From assembly GCA_013423385.1 (NCBI GenBank), contig BLZA01000017.1, positions 372,001 through 436,000 on the forward strand: 64,000 bases of DNA, in the 5' to 3' direction. This document shows positions 44,245-55,753 of the stretch, in pieces. A program made the translations under genes and the position numbers. Position 1 is the stretch's first letter. Each line of letters starts with the position of its first letter. The notes beneath the pieces are model-generated. The model was not told the origin of the DNA. It saw only the letters and a list, made by a program, of their open reading frames with translations, and did no database searches. The stretch comes from Naganishia liquefaciens. Lineage: Eukaryota; Basidiomycota; Tremellomycetes; Filobasidiales; Filobasidiaceae.

Positions 44245-44620
44245 TGTATGGTATGACAACACTATATAATACATGTATCTATAGCATACAAGTGCATAGG
44301 CCCACTGTCTGGAAGTTGGCCAGAAGACATCTGTCGACCTGCAACCTGCCAATGCAGAACAATCTGTTGAAACACAATCCATCGGCAGAGCAGCTCGCCG
44401 TTCACGTGATCTGCTGATTGACGCTGCATTTTGGATCCGAAATGTCATCCCGCCGAGCAACCAGGATTTAGAGCATCAAACATGATTCAACCAGTGTTTC
44501 AGGCCGGACAGAACAGCTGCCTCGCAGAGAATACCTGAATACCTTGCGCTTCCTTTCGAATCCTCTTGCTGCTCGCTTCCGATTGACTGCTCCACACGGC
44601 GCCGTCCGCACGCCGGTAGT
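44245..44620. other. Spacer between PEF1 and the BTG gene
   Basis: The 376 bases between two plus-strand genes hold no supported gene. Confidence 0.45.
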
Positions 44621-47397
44621 ATGGACACGGCCACACTCGACCCCTTCTCGCAGCAGGACCTGACTCTCGGCACCACCCTCACCCATTTGTGCACATTCCT
44701 CACCAGGAATCTTGGCAAACACTATGGGACCCAGACAATCGCCCGTCTCCATGATCGGATTCGCCACCATCTGACGCCACGTTTAGCGCCGACGTGGGAT
44801 CCGCTCAATCCGTCTTCGGGATGCGGTACCCGATCGCTCATTGCGATGCCGGGAAGATTCCCGACACCGCTGGTAGATGCCGCGTTGGAGGTCGGAGTTG
44901 ACCCCGTAGTCTGGGCAAAGGAAATGAATGAGTCTGGAGAGTGGCAGTTGTGGATTGATCCGGGCAGTATTTGTTGGCGAGATGGCGGCTGGGTATGGGT
45001 GGAGGACGGGTATGAAAGGGAAAGAGTGTACAAACGTGAGTCCCGATCTCGTGACACTTTCTTGGAGAAGAGCTTTCGTAAAGCGGGGAGTCCTTCATGA
45101 CGTCAAACGGTTGGCATTAGTTGGAAACACGATCAGCGATCGCAACCAGAAGTTTTTGCTATAACTTCGCCAAACCCCGTTGTCATGCAGCTTTCTCGGC
45201 GATAGGCACTGATTCTACGTTGTTCTTCAGAGACGCTACACACCATATGGCAGACTCCAATAGTGCCCTTCAATACTGACGACACTGTCGTACCAAATTC
45301 TGCATTGTCCACTCCGCGTTCAGTATCGAGCCCCTTCCCAATGAGAGCACATTCAGCGACGGCCGCGCTGCAGAAGCAGAGTGCCCAGCGGTCACAGCAT
45401 CCTCAGTTGACAACACAGACTGCTCCAACACAAGCTATACGGGCTCCGGCTGTCTTCCGAATACCGATGGCGCCCTTCCCATATCCAGCCTCTACTGCTC
45501 CAACGCTCCCGACAAAGCAGCTGGGGAGTCTATCGCTTCGGGACGGCAATGACGCAACTGTCTTTGATTCTTTCGACACGAGTGGAAGGGCATTTCCTCG
45601 AAAATCAGGATCTCTTCCGTCCGATGGGCATCCAGGCAGGGGCGTGATTGGGATGGGCTTTGGGCAAGGCTTCGGTGAAGGTTCAATAGGAAGCGGACTT
45701 TTAGAAGGGGGTGCACCATTGACGAAACGTGCGACAGCTAAAACAGTAAGTAAACGCAGGAATGCTCAAAGGCGTTGGAGTGCTAACCTAGTATTCAACA
45801 GCAGCTGAACCTGCCGTCAAAGTCCGCACTGTCTGCCGGAATTGGAGCTGGACCACCGGTCAAGAGATCCCCTTTGACACCGACAACAACTGTGAGCGTA
45901 ACAACCAGCAGTCATATCCCACCGCCACCGTTCGGATCCGGCATCCCAGGGCAACCTGGCTCTGGAATGCCAACATCAGTATCGCACCCGTCAAAATTAC
46001 CCCTGCAGCAGAATCAGGGACTGCACGTTCCTGTAAAACGCCACCACCTTAAGAATTGGACCGAGGCAGAGCCGAATCGGCTGGTTGCTCGTTCCAAGGG
46101 CAAGACAGCGAATAAGGCGGTGGCTCGATCAAAGGACGAAGAGAGACCGAACCCGACGTCTGCGGTAAGCGGACCTCCGGGAAAGGCTGAATCGTATTCT
46201 GCTCTCGGTCGAGCTTCATCATCAGCTCTAAATGCTGCCGAAACAGCATCTCAGCGCAAAAGTTCCGCCATCTCCTCCTGCGCGTCGGGCGCAGACGCCG
46301 ACACCGAGAGGGACACGAGCATCGACGATTCAGACGAAGTCGGGAATACATCGGAAGCTCTGATATTCGCAGACTGTGTCAATGTTGGCCCATCGAGCAA
46401 GGACATTTCCGAACGTCACAACAGTCCAGAAATCGCGCGGAAAATCGTCAACCCGTCACCGATCTCGACACAAACCGATAGCGAGCCAGCAAGAAAATCT
46501 CCTACCCATACAAGAACGACATCCCCGTCTGCTGTGGCTTTGGGTTCATCGTCAGGAGAACCTAGACAAGCTTCAAACAGTGGAATCAGGGTTCCAACGT
46601 CGGCAACCGCCGCCCCGAACCCGTATAGCGTGCAAGGATATGATGGCGGTAACGTTGGAGTGCTAGGAGGCGGTGTCAAGCTAGGCAGCGTGGCCGGATC
46701 GTCGCAGACGCAGAACCGCTCTCCGAATACAGGGAACCGTGCTGTTAGTGGCCAGAACGCCACAGGAAGAGCATCAGGACTAGCGAGATCGGTTTCCGGC
46801 TCCAGCGCTTTCGGAACAACGGCATCGGAAAGCGAAACAACTATTGGTTCCGGTTCCGAAAATGGGAAGATTGCGCTTGGATCAGATTCAAAGAAACGCA
46901 GGGGCCGAATTCTGCAAACCCGCAGCCCGGATACCTCTCAACCCAGAATGCGCGAGACCGTGCCGACACAGCATGCTGCGTCATATCGGTGGAGTCCCAT
47001 GAATCCATCGCGTATGCATGTTCCGCCGGTTCCAGGCGTGGCTACCGGCGCCATGGGCATACCCATGCTGGGAGGCGGAATCGCCGGTCAACCGGGTTCG
47101 ATGGGGTTCCCTATCGGCCCTGGCGCGCCGAATGGATACAATCAGGTATATGCAGCCGGGAACCAGGGATGGGCGCCAATGACCGTCGGTGGGTTGGGTC
47201 TGCCTCTCTCGTCGCCTGAGGCAAAAACGACAACTGCATCCTTTGCCGTGCCGGGCGTCAAGACTTTCGTACCTGCTGCAACTTTTGCAGCGGAAGGTCT
47301 GCATGCCCAGCCGAGTCGACCCCAGTTCCCTGTATTTCGCCCCCAATCCAGGACTGTCGAAACGCCTGCAGTCGGACAGAGACACAGTTCGACATAG
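44621..47397 (+). CDS. BTG/Tob (anti-proliferative) domain protein
   Basis: The first exon encodes a BTG/APRO domain: LTHLCTFLTRNLGKHYGTQT, LAPTWDPLNPSSGCGTRSL, then VDPVVWAKEMNESGEWQLW and IDPGSICWRDGG, matching the family's box A and box B (the W-x-P-x-x-P, DP and LWIDP marks). In animals these proteins bind the Caf1/Pop2 deadenylase and slow cell growth; the fungal role is little known. Two introns (45,036-45,232 and about 45,747-45,802) join in frame (VYK|QTLHTIWQTPIVPF; TAKT|QLNLPSK). The remaining 750 or so residues are disordered, with Ser/Gly/Pro-rich text and a second half that includes VPPVPGVATGAMGIPM. Stop at 47395. Confidence 0.85.
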
Positions 47398-48037
47398 GAA
47401 CAAAGCTCCCTGGGAAATCAACCTGCGGTGACATCTCCAGCCCAGGCCGGCATTCAGAGCCTAGTCTCGTTACTCCTGATCATCATCTCCGTGGAGTCCT
47501 ATTCCCCGAGACACCGCTCTTCGCCCTTATCGCAACATCAATTTTGACGCCTTGTCCTTCGATTTTGCTCTCATGCTAGCTGCAGTGATTATTCTCCAAG
47601 ACTTTTCCTTGTAAATCGTATACTTAGGCGCTTTGTACGATTCTTGCTTTTTCTCCATCAATGTTATTCACCTAATTTGAGGCGAGATTGTACTAGATAT
47701 GGCTTGTTCAGCAGCGGCTTGCTGTCGCGCGGTTGAGCTCTAGATGACGTCAGCATTCGTCAAATAACGGAAACAAATAGACGGGCGGATACGAAGCTGC
47801 GAAAGGAGGTGTTTCATCTTTGTGCTCACATGGAACAATGCATAGAATCTCGATCAACTCTCATTCTCTCTCATTGTCCGCGCGAACAATAGCTTTTCAC
47901 TCGAACGCGTCCCGCCCTCAGCAATTTAAGAAAAGGGAACGTATCATGGACTCGCGGTCAGCGACACAGCATAAGGGTGTGCCTTCGCATGTTCTCGCCA
48001 TCGCACATCCGACATCGAACAATCACGACATCCCACC
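47398..48037. promoter_or_regulatory. Spacer before the LRR membrane protein
   Basis: A 640-base spacer between two plus-strand genes. I see no tRNA or coding sequence with support. Confidence 0.45.
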
Positions 48038-50847
48038 ATGTTCTCTCGAGCAACCAATAAACACTCCTCGGCATCTCAACCGAATGATACAGAAGAAATA
48101 CTTCTGATGCCCAACCATGAATCCCTCCGCGTAGAGCATTACATCAATCGACAAACTTTTGTTCCTTCGCCCACCTTGTCCTACTACGCCAATTGCATTC
48201 CAGCGACGCCCTCGCCTCCAAGACCATCACCCTCGACTGATGCACCGCAGAGGCTGAGACCGCGCGGATCACAAACAAAGTCCAAACCTGCTCCGATCGA
48301 TATGTCGCGCATCAGGAGGGCGAGTAGTCGACGTGCTCCGAAAGTCGTCGTGACTTGCGATGTGGATGGCCTGCTGGAAGAAGAGGAAGGAACGACGAGC
48401 CAAGTCCAAGCTCAGAAGCCCACCTTAGAAATGAGCGAGGTCAGGTCTTCCAGAGCTTCCGTTGGAGATATGAGGTTGTTGTCGAACGATACTAATGCTG
48501 AAGGCCTGAGGAGAGACAAGCAGGTAAGTGTGGTTCTCTTTGCCGCAAGTTTCCGTCGTATGAGCAAAACTGACTCCTTTCGGCGTCTTGTAGCGATCGA
48601 AGCAACCCATTGCTGACACTCAGATCATGGCTGCACCTTCTTCGCCTTCCATCGTCGAGATCGAACCAGGACACCGATTCCCTTCGTGGATGGGCGGAAC
48701 CGATTACCAGCATTTGCTAATCGACCCTCAGGCTCAATCACACGCTTCGTCTCGTTCATTTTCGCCGCGACCTCGAGCTCGAGGCAATCGAATATCGCCT
48801 TTGAGCCCAAGGGTAGGAAGGGATAGCCCGGAGTCGGGAGGCCCCTTGCATCAAATCCTCCTGACGCCACTCAGTCCGTCGGATCACACTTGGTCAACCG
48901 ACGATTTGTTGGCGAGGGATAGTCGAACACGCTCCGCTAAGAATGGAGCAAAATCGGGGAAGAGAAGAACCATGTTGGACGTGGCCAGTAAATTGTTATC
49001 CGAGCAGAGAATAAAATGGCTTCGAGACCGGACCACCACTTCCCGAACGCCATATCCGGGATCACAAAAGGATGAGAAGTATGGCTACATGGTGCACCGA
49101 GGTGTGGCTCCTAGTCAAGCTGGATACGGTCTCGATGACCTGCAATCTGCTTGGGGGGCAGGCGAGAAGAGAGTCCTCGATCGGGAAGCAGAGAAGAAGA
49201 AGGCGAGAAAACACAAGTGGACTGTGAGTCTGAATCTTGATCGTGGAGCATTTTTGCTGAGTCACATGAGCTCCGCTGCCTCATATGCAGATACTGATAG
49301 CACTTGGCATACTCATCATTTGTTCGGTCGTGGTGGGCGTCTGTGTGTCATTGCTTGCGAATCGCCACGGGTCAAAACGCTCATCCGAAGAGCAAGACAA
49401 GTCGACCGATAAGAGCGCAGGTACAACGTCTTCGTCCACCTCTTCGGCTGCGGTCCCAACTTCCTCGGCTGCAACGACGTATGACCTAATCACCTGTCTG
49501 GACATGTTTACATTGACGGCATCTTCCTCACCTCTGACATATCCCTGCACACAATGCATTGGGCCTCTGTCTGCCGCGAAGAACGACTTCTTTGTTGACG
49601 ATGCCTCTGACACTGGACCGCAGGGAGTGGGATCAGCATTACAATTCTGTGCGCTGCAAACGATCTTCAAGACCACAGAAGGGACGGGCAATGGTGGATT
49701 GATTGCATCAGCTTCTGGTGCCAATGTCCTGAATGGGTGGATGAAGGATACAAACGTCTGTGCAGGATGGTCAGGTATAAAATGCGACAACTTGGGCAGA
49801 ATAACAACTTTGTAAGCTGGTGAATGGCGCTTCGCTATTCGAGACTGATGATATCTTGACAGGTCTTTGATATACCCAAATGTTCCCAAAACTTTGGATT
49901 CCAGTCTCGCGCATCTGGTCGCGCTCGAGACGCTGAAGATTGTGGGAAATTCCAATAGGCCTTGTATGTCGTGGCTTCGTGCTGGAAACATCGTGGAAGC
50001 TCGTTCTGATCATCGATGTGACAGCTGGGCCCATTCCTAACAGTGTTTTTCCTGTCAAGTTGACATCGCTTAACATCCAGACAACGAGCTTGGACTCGCT
50101 TACCCTCAGAGCATTCGCTGGCTCCTCTCAGAAGTTGCAGACACTGGTTCTCGTCTCGAATCCAAAGTTGGGAGCCAGGCTACCGGATCTTTCCAGCTCC
50201 AGTGCCCTCCAAACGCTGTAGGTCTTTCTTTTAGCATAGATCTGATAAGATTTGCTAAACAAGCTTCGTATGCAGGTCAGTGACTGGACAGAGTCTGTCG
50301 GAAGATCCTACAAAAAAGTTGCCAACAAGTCTGACCTTTCTGTAAGTCGCAGAGATCTAGCAGAAAAGCCCCATGTACTCACTTTGACTGCCGTTCCTCT
50401 GCAGCGATCTATCATACAACGCCCTTTCCGGAGCTGTACCAGATCTTTCTCGTTTCACCGCACTCAAATCACTGTCAGTATCCATCTGAGCCTCGAGCCT
50501 CTTCCCTTCAGAATACGTGTTAAATCCCACTCCACAGCTTTTTGGATGCCAATGCATATGAGGCATTCCCGTCGGTCCTGCCATCCTCCCTGCAGGAGAT
50601 CTCCCTGAATGGCAATGGGAAGTTGAATGCCACAGTACCTGCTGAATTCTGCAATGCCCCGCAGTTGACATCTTGCGACTTCAGAGGCTCGTTACTGTCG
50701 CCGCCTCGCGGCAATCCCTCAATGACAACGCGAGCCTTCTCAACTCTGTCTCGGGGTGCCAGTACCACTGTAGCCTCGATTGCAACTGTAGTAGCGACTG
50801 TTGCGCCGACTGCGTCCTCATCGTGTGGCATCTGTCGATTTGATTGA
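48038..50847 (+). CDS. Single-pass membrane protein with extracellular leucine-rich repeats
   Basis: A cytosolic N-terminal half of roughly 320 residues, basic and Ser/Pro-rich (DMSRIRRASSRRAP; LLSEQRIKWLRDR), is followed by one membrane span (LIALGILIICSVVVGVCVSL) and a Ser/Thr-rich stalk. The outer part has DVNLNGW-like NVLNGWMKDTNVCAGWSGIK, a cap resembling the N-terminal cap of plant-type LRR proteins, then LRRs such as LDLSYNALSGAVPDLSRFTA. It ends SSSCGICRFD. Repeat-region introns sit in phase 2 inside a Leu codon. The design resembles fungal LRR surface proteins of unknown ligand; a sensing or adhesion role is inference. Another frame in the last exon gives a Cys-rich end (SGCQYHCSLDCNCSSDC), which I judge less likely. 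Confidence 0.78.
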
Positions 50848-50983
50848 TCCCGGAACAGGTCGTTTGTGTGTAGTATGATATAGTATGGCTACCAGGCAAT
50901 AGGCTATATATACCCAGGATTTATGGACAGGATAAAGTCTAGTCTACGTTGTATATATGGATACGTCAGCGTTGTGGCATGCG

Positions 50984-53900
50984 CTAATCCCGTCGATAGA
51001 CCCGATTCTTTTCGTCCCGTTCATAGCGCATGACCAAGTCCTCCCTACGTTTGCGACCAAGAACGCGACCAGCCGTTGCAAAGGCATTCTTGATATAGCT
51101 TGAGCAGAACACGATGAAGAAGCCGACTACCATGGGGGCGGCTGCGGTAATGGTCTGTCAGACTGAATAAATACCGCAGGGTTCTCATAACGCTCACTGA
51201 TTTTCCAGAAATAAGCATCTGGATTTTCGAGGGCACTGCGAAAGGGGTACAGAAATGTTCCCAGTCAATCATCGGGTATCAACGATAGTACCATCAACTT
51301 ACGGGAACTCTGTGAAATCTAAAAGTTGAATAGCAAAGGAGTCAGCTGAAGATGGAAGTATAGCATTCATTGTGGAGTACGCACTCATTCCGTAGTATCC
51401 CGCCTGTGATAGAAAGGTAGATGAGTTTATGACTGATGCTGACCTACAAAGGAAACTTACCATGAAAGTCAATGCTGCCGGCAAGAAGGCGATTCCATCA
51501 GTCACAATTGCAAGTGGACACTGTCAAACTACCTACGCAAGAAGATTACCGTTACCAGACTGAGTCGCTCCATGGACTCGTTTGTGATAAAACTAAGCAT
51601 CTACAAGATTAATCGACAAGTCAGCGATATGAAATATATGGCAACAGGCTTTTTACATTGAAGATATAATCGGTGAGATGATCACACGTCATGAGGTATT
51701 GATCCAAAGATGTAAGCATGGTATCCATGTGATCTATATAGAGACCGATGCAAATCAATCGATGACGCCCAAATCCCGAAAGAAGACGTACCGATCACGT
51801 CAGAAAGATAGACTTTGGTTGTCTGAGAGATGTAGCCTGTAGAGTGCGTGGAGTCGTATCCTAGCACGCTCGAGGTGTGATGATCGTTCGCTTCGCCATG
51901 CGTCGTACCATACAATGCCGAAACCAGCGCACGCTGTGAGTCTCTGTCGCGAAGAGTGTATAAGACGTGTGAGAGGGGACTAAGGGTCCGCTTCAAGCGC
52001 GTGAGTTGGCTGCTGATAATGTGTAGATGCCGGACTGATTCCATCTGCGGGTTGACCAGACATCCAGCCTCCATTTTGAGAATTTCGGATTCGAATGCTT
52101 GTGTTATTTCGATTGCGATATCGACAACTTTATGAGGAGGGTGAGTCGTGCTACTCGTATAAGGGTGGATCCCCGGATGACTAACCGACATCGAGTAGTG
52201 CCTCCATGAGCATGGACGCATCGCACGTCCTCCGTAGCAGACCATTCTTATTTTCGAGCCTCAGATAGATAGGATCAAGTATGCCGCTATATGCGCTTGC
52301 GCTCATTGTAATGATCGTTCCTTGGAACAAGAAGACGTTGGCCCTACGGCCTTTAATGACGAACAACGGACTTACCATCTCGCATCATAAATACGCTCAT
52401 TACGCTTCGCCGAAGTGGGATCATGTACTGCGCTGCCAGATGGTCGATGGTCATAGAATGGGCATTCCGCGATGGCTGGATTTGAAGCGGCTTAGCGAGC
52501 ATACTTCTTCCAAAAGTCGCATTCCTTACGTTATTGCCATGACCTGGCTGTATAGTCTGAATCGGCTCAAACACGCCATCCACGCCTTCCGGCAGATTAG
52601 TCCGCGCCGGTTTTTTCCCGAAGAACCTGGCAAGCCTGCCGGGCTGACATTTCACGTCGAGCTGACCTTGTCGCCCCGATCCCGAAGAGCCTGAACGCAA
52701 TTTTGTTCGACGACGTTTCGGCTTGCCCGTTTCTGCCTGTCCCGAGGACTGGTATGTCTCTGCGGTTGAGCCTTCCGCAATCATGTCCTCATCCTCGTCT
52801 TCCTCTGCCTCATCCTCCTCTTCAGCGCTGTCTTCCAGCGGATCGCCTTCCTCCGTGCTGCCATATCCCTTTCTGGCGGCACTTGGGGACCCCTTGCCTC
52901 GCAACTTTGCCGCTTGCTTGATGTCGTGTCGATCCTGCGGTCGTATATGCTGCACCAGCATTTGCAAATACAGATGATTTGCGTAAAAGTCGAGCTTGGA
53001 TCGGGGATTATTACTAGCGCGCAGAGTATCCTCGACGGCGAGTGGATGCAAGCCATACCGGAGCGTCAAGAATTTGAGGATCTCAAAGTTGATACCATCG
53101 ACGTTGATCCAGCGCACAGACCTCAGCTTATCCTTCTCGTCGCCATGTGTTCCTGGCTTCGGAGTGACTGGGCGTTCCCCGTCGGGACTGTTGAGCCACA
53201 TCTTGAGCTTCTTTCCGGGGACATCCACCCGTGTGCCCTGGCCGTCGGAAGAGTAATCGACGATGGTGACTCTGACGGGGTCTTTCAAGTTGGCGTAATC
53301 GCCGACGTCTTGCGTGACATCAACTCCGGGCTCACTTCCAGTATTGCTGAGCCAGTGGTATCCGACACCTGCCATGTTGCGCGTTGTTTTCTCGGCCGTT
53401 TGCGGTCCGGGAGTCGTACGTGAAAATTGACTGCCCCTTCGATTACGTGTTGTGGTTGGACTGGTAGAAGCTTCATGAGTCAAAGCCTTTGGCGGAGAAG
53501 CCGGTGTAGTGGTAATCTGCGCAACGTTCTTTCCCTCATCCGCTCCACTATTTGTGCGACCGGCCGCATTTTTCTTCTTCCTCTTATTCTTGTTTCTCTT
53601 GCGACTCCTCGGCGGATTTGTCATAGTAGGACTTTTGACAATCTCATCGTCATCCGTTCCCGTAACCGTTCCACGTCTTGTTGGAGTGTCTCGCTGCTCA
53701 CCACTGCCGGAGTCCTGTTCCTCGCCTCGAGAGTACGTCCCGTCAAATTCCTCATCAGCAACCACGCTCTCTCTCAACGCACTTTCACCGTGACCTTGAA
53801 AGTTCACATGACCCGGACCCCTTGACCTTTCGCGGTTCAAGAACGCCGGCGGCAGAGGGTCTGTCGGCGATAAGGACTGCGGTATCGGAAGCGTCGTCGA

Positions 53901-54323
53901 TACCGTCGACTGAATGCTCTCGGTCGGTGAGACCGTCCGCCGCGGAATCGAGTGAGGATTCCCTTCATCGTCATCTTGGACTGGAGTGGTAAATCGGTAA
54001 GCGGCTGCTACGCCCAACGCTGTCCCTTTCATGGCTGCAACCAACGAACTCGATCAAAGACGGGTCCGAAGGTAGGCAGTGAAGTGAGCAGGACGACACT
54101 TACAGTTGGATAACGGACGTTCCACGGGTACCGGTCCTTGCATCCCCTTCTCTCCCTCGCTCAAGCCAGCGCCGCGGTGCGGATGCTCGTACGCATGATC
54201 GTGGCTCAGGAACGCCATCCTCTCGTCCCGATCGTGGGTTGCTCCGTATTGGGTATTTGACTCTCGATGTGGCAATAGGCGTGCGGTGTCGTCGGTGTTG
54301 CCGTGGTGCGACTTTGGAAGCAT
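50984..54323 (-). CDS. CorA-type Mg2+ transporter (Alr1/Mnr2-like)
   Basis: The family carries Mg2+ through a pentameric channel; Alr1 is in the plasma membrane and Mnr2 in the vacuole. The first exon (MLPKSHHGNTDDTARLLPHR) joins MKGTALGVAAAYRFTTP; a disordered region of about 250 residues follows. The CorA soluble domain begins SVRWINVDGINFEILKFLTL and RYGLHPLAVEDTLRAS. An acidic insert and a basic stretch interrupt it. Two membrane spans close the protein: LVTVIFLPLTFMAGYYGMNF carries the YGMN pore motif, and MVVGFFIVFCSSYIKNAF is the second. The pore region is split into exons of 14, 19 and 16 bases (51461-51474, 51385-51403, 51303-51318) before a 38-base exon with ALENPDAYFWKI. The length of the N-terminal extension favours Mnr2-like; plasma-membrane location cannot be excluded. 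Confidence 0.92.
51303..51318 (-). other. 16-base micro-exon of the CorA gene
   Basis: ATTTCACAGAGTTCCC, between a TTTTAG acceptor and GTAAGT donor, encodes the end of GMN and FTEFP. Confidence 0.85.
51385..51403 (-). other. 19-base micro-exon carrying the CorA GMN motif
   Basis: The exon lies between a TCACAG acceptor and GTGCGT donor and encodes AGYYGM plus the first base of Asn, the selectivity motif of the channel. Confidence 0.88.
51461..51474 (-). other. 14-base micro-exon of the CorA gene
   Basis: CATTGACTTTCATG lies between a GCAG acceptor and GTAAGT donor and supplies PLTFM of the pore helix (VIFLPLTFMAGYYGMN). Confidence 0.85.
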
Positions 54324-54726
54324 GGTCGGTGTGACACTCTGCCAGTTGATGCCCAGGAGCGAGCGCTATCGTGATCTGTACTGGCATCTGTACTCAGCCC
54401 AAAACTATTTTGGACCCGGACAGCATGATGTCATCTTCGGACGCGCACTGACAGGATCCGCATGATTGGTGTCTCACTGGCGACGCGATGTCAAGTCGCC
54501 AATCTTGAACGGATAGGAGGTGTTCAGTCGATTGTCAGTCCCGACTTCTATTTATTGTCCTTTTCAGCCTTTGCCCATTCTGACAGGAGAACGCATGATG
54601 CCATATATCCATTCCATTCATACTCATCATAGAGCCCTTCGATACCCATCAAGCGGGATGCGCTTCTCAATCAACGCAATCCTCTTCTCTTCTTGGTGTC
54701 CGTCCTCAGTCAGTGGTTAGACCAAG
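54324..54726. promoter_or_regulatory. Divergent promoter region (CorA gene / small unknown gene)
   Basis: A 403-base spacer between divergent genes, with T/C-rich stretches; no gene seen. Confidence 0.4.
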
Positions 54727-55655
54727 ATGTCGGCGTGGCAGGTTAGTCTGGTGAAGCAGTAAGGAGTAGCCATATTGATACCGAATCAATCATCAACAGC
54801 CGACCCTCCCTGCGAGCCCCATCAACGCGCTCGCCCGTTCCTGCCAAATGACCGATGAGATCCCAATGAATCTTTCGTGGAACGAACGGCGCAAGTTGAA
54901 ACGGTACATGAACCAGGTCCAGAAGGATGCAGCAAAGAGTGCCAAGCAGCAAGAGCGGATTCGGCAACGGGAAGAGAAAGCTGCAGCCAAGCAGTGGAAG
55001 CAGTATTATAAGTTTGTCATTCTCACCATGCCACTGCTTTTCCAGGTCTGAATTATCATGGGAACAGGGCCCAGGAAAAGGAGACGAAGAAATGGCGAAA
55101 GGCGACCGCTCATCATCCGGAGATGAATCATGCATGCGACACTGCCTCCATTCCAAGTCAGCAGTCGCATCACCACACTTTCCACCTCCATTCACCGCAC
55201 GTTACCCATGCGCCGGCTTACCAACCGACACGACCCCTCCCGCACGCTTTTCAAACAAATCCAGATTCCTTCTTGGCGCAGTATTTGCCGATCGATGGAG
55301 ATTTGGGAGGTCCTGAGCAATCTGCCCCGCTGCTGCCGTCGCTTGAGGCTTTTGGCGTCGTGAATGCGGGTGCGGGACAGGGCGTGCAAAGTCCAGTGAT
55401 GTCGAGGTGAGTAGCTTCTACACGAGTCCGAGGCGCGCTTCCTTCTTCAGGTTGTGCTGTTCATATCCTCAGATCGTCTTGCTTACATCGAATATCCGCC
55501 TTCATTATAGGACGATGACTCATGTAAGTCGACGACTGGGAGGCCACGAAAGACATGGTTTGCTGATCAACTCGGCATTGTCTCGACCGCAGGCTCTTCT
55601 TGGGCTAGACCGAGACACGTATCTTCGTTTCGGTCAAAGAGGCCTTATACGGTAA
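54727..55655 (+). CDS. Unidentified small coiled-coil, His/Pro-rich protein
   Basis: I do not recognise this protein. A five-exon model keeps the frame and uses good splice sites: 54727-54741, 54800-55011, 55068-55406, 55511-55523 and 55593-55655, together 642 bases or 213 residues. The N-terminal half (NLSWNERRKLKRYMNQVQKD and on to REEKAAAKQWKQYYK) is a charged, likely coiled-coil helix. The middle is His/Pro-rich (QSHHHTFHLHSPHVTH). The end, GLDRDTYLRFGQRGLIR, looks ordered and could be a conserved motif. The first exon is only 15 coding bases and the fourth 13. Without the last two exons the gene could end earlier, near 55,515. No signal peptide or membrane span in this model. Confidence 0.5.
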
Positions 55656-55753
55656 TGGGAGTACTATATTGAAGATATAAGGCAACTTGACAGCGGAATG
55701 CGTTGTACGAGATTTCGCTGGTCGATTGAAGATACTCAAGATCTTACAACGGA

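Noticed and set aside
50690-50841. A Cys-rich C-terminus for the LRR protein in another frame
   Set aside because: It needs an extra, unsupported splice; the direct frame continues the LRR exon and ends with a plausible SSSCGICRF tail.
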